Origin: Anaerolineae bacterium | GTDB lineage: Bacteria > Chloroflexota > Anaerolineae > UBA1429 | Assembly (NCBI GenBank): GCA_016928125.1 | Contig: JAFGLK010000077.1 | Location: 1 to 6,674 of the forward strand | Direction of reading: 5' to 3' | Length of the DNA stretch: 6,674 nt | Shown here: positions 5,905 through 6,674 of the stretch, piece after piece | Layout: each line of letters opens with the position of its first letter | How positions within the stretch are numbered: position 1 is the first letter of the stretch | Made by a program: the position numbers and the translations under genes | Notes under the pieces: generated by a model | The model's database searches: none | What the model saw: only the letters and a program-made list of their open reading frames with translations | What the model was told of the DNA's origin: nothing

Positions 5905-6674
5905 CAGTAGACCCCATATTCTAGCGCCGTCTCGTAGGCGGCGATGACGTTCTCGGACGGGATCACCGGGCTGATCACCTGGGCCTTGAACCAGTAGCCG
6001 CCGCCCGGCGCCAGGATATCGATCACCCGCTGCACATGGTCGCGCACCTCGTCCACGGTGCCAAAGGGCAGGATGCGCTCCACATCCACACCGGCGTGAA
6101 AGCAGAGGCGGTCGCCGAAATCGCGCTTGAGCCGCAGCGGGTCCATGCTGTCCAGGGGCAGGATCGGGTTGAGCACGTCCACGCCGCACTCGACCAGGTC
6201 GGGCACCAGGTCCATGATCCCGCCGTGGGAGTGGAGGTAGAAGCGGATGTGGGGCCAGCGGCCCTTGATGCGGCCGACCAGGTCGGCGTAGTAGGGCTTG
6301 ATCAGGGCGCGAAAGGCCGCGGGCGACATGTAGGGCGCCAGTGAGGTGCCCAGGTCGTCGCCAGCGGTGACGAAATCCACATACGGCCCGACGATCTCCA
6401 GCAAGCGCAGGAGCAACCTCGTGTGGATATGGTGGATGCGGTCGGCGATGGCGCAATGCAGATCGGGGCGCTGGGCGATGTCGAGCATCCAGCCCTCGAA
6501 CCCGCGCACATAGTGGTACTGGTGAAAGAGGGGCGCCACGCTCACGGCCACGGCGCGCTCGTTGGCGCCGCGCAGGCTGCGGGCCTGGGCCTGCGCGTCG
6601 GCCGCGATCAGGCCGGGCGCCTCGGGATCGGGCCAGGGGTGGGCCTCGATCTCGGCCAGCGTCTCGGCCTCGGC
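5904..6674 (-). CDS. Uroporphyrinogen-decarboxylase (UroD/MtaA-superfamily) protein, N-terminus outside window
   Basis: The last 256 residues are visible and the frame stays open to the right edge; a GTG at 6551 is internal. The conserved blocks of the UroD-like, cobalamin-dependent-methyltransferase superfamily appear in order (window numbering). They are EIEAHPWPDPEAP (8-20), GDDLGTSLAPYMSP (105-118) with FRALIKPYY, FYLHSHGG (145-152), LVECGVDVLNPILP (160-173), LKRDFGDRLCFHAGVD (182-197), ILPFGTVDEVRDHV (201-214), LAPGGGYW (221-228) and the C-terminal PSENVIAAYETALEYG. Members are (beta/alpha)8-barrel cytoplasmic enzymes that decarboxylate uroporphyrinogen or move methyl groups to or from thiols and corrinoids. 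Two positions differ from the common pattern: HSCG is HSHG, and the His usually found near 'HNIQ' before PxEN is absent (KAQVISP, 230-236). True heme-pathway HemE is unlikely. The reaction cannot be stated. It is first in the visible operon and overlaps the adaptor by one base. Confidence 0.88.
   Translation of the reverse strand, partial: AEAETLAEIEAHPWPDPEAPGLIAADAQAQARSLRGANERAVAVSVAPLFHQYHYVRGFEGWMLDIAQRPDLHCAIADRIHHIHTRLLLRLLEIVGPYVDFVTAGDDLGTSLAPYMSPAAFRALIKPYYADLVGRIKGRWPHIRFYLHSHGGIMDLVPDLVECGVDVLNPILPLDSMDPLRLKRDFGDRLCFHAGVDVERILPFGTVDEVRDHVQRVIDILAPGGGYWFKAQVISPVIPSENVIAAYETALEYGVY

Noticed and set aside
5905..6456. N-terminal extension of the adaptor reading frame by 184 residues
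   Set aside because: The added part is an off-frame reading of the UroD-like gene, rich in Arg/Pro/His. The start at 5904 has a stop-start overlap and leads directly into a lipoprotein signal.

Overview
The window is GC-rich for most of its length and reads as a piece of a bacterial chromosome. Two proteins carry Thr/Pro ('TPTP'-type) spacers just after their export signals, and the operon is an ABC-type exporter with an HlyD/MacA-like lipoprotein adaptor. This style is common in Chloroflexota (Anaerolineae-like genomes). That assignment is inference from style only; no rRNA or other marker gene is present.

Left edge (1-215, + strand): the 3' end of a small hydrophobic protein, possibly holin-like, is followed with a 1-nt stop/start overlap by a 19-codon hydrophobic ORF. 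Next (205-697, - strand) comes a stand-alone gene for a small secreted protein, with a recognisable sigma70-type promoter and a strong Shine-Dalgarno sequence. This segment is clearly lower in GC than the rest: about 52% in a sampled 60-base block, against about 75% in a block of the ATPase gene. Positions 698-1005 hold no convincing gene. They contain a 7-bp inverted repeat and two strong hairpins.

Right three quarters (1006-6674, all - strand): a tightly packed operon, read from right to left. It starts with a uroporphyrinogen-decarboxylase/MtaA-like protein whose N-terminus is outside the window. Next come a lipoprotein membrane-fusion (adaptor) protein, a LolD/MacB-type ABC ATPase, and a 930-residue double-FtsX permease. 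The junctions are TGATG, TGA-N-ATG and ATGA, so the four reading frames are probably translationally coupled. The last three genes make a complete MacAB-like export machine: adaptor, ATPase and permease. The linkage of a UroD-superfamily enzyme to the exporter is the most unusual aspect of the operon. A 12-bp hairpin lies 3 nt past the permease stop; it pairs fully, with one G-U, only in the minus-strand transcript, and probably marks the operon's 3' end.

Nothing here is demonstrably a new defence, CRISPR or mobile system. The points worth a second look are the enzyme-exporter coupling, altered metal-site residues in the UroD-like protein, a cysteine pair at the exact midpoint of the adaptor's repeat-built helical region, and the low-GC segment beside the phage-like gene ends.
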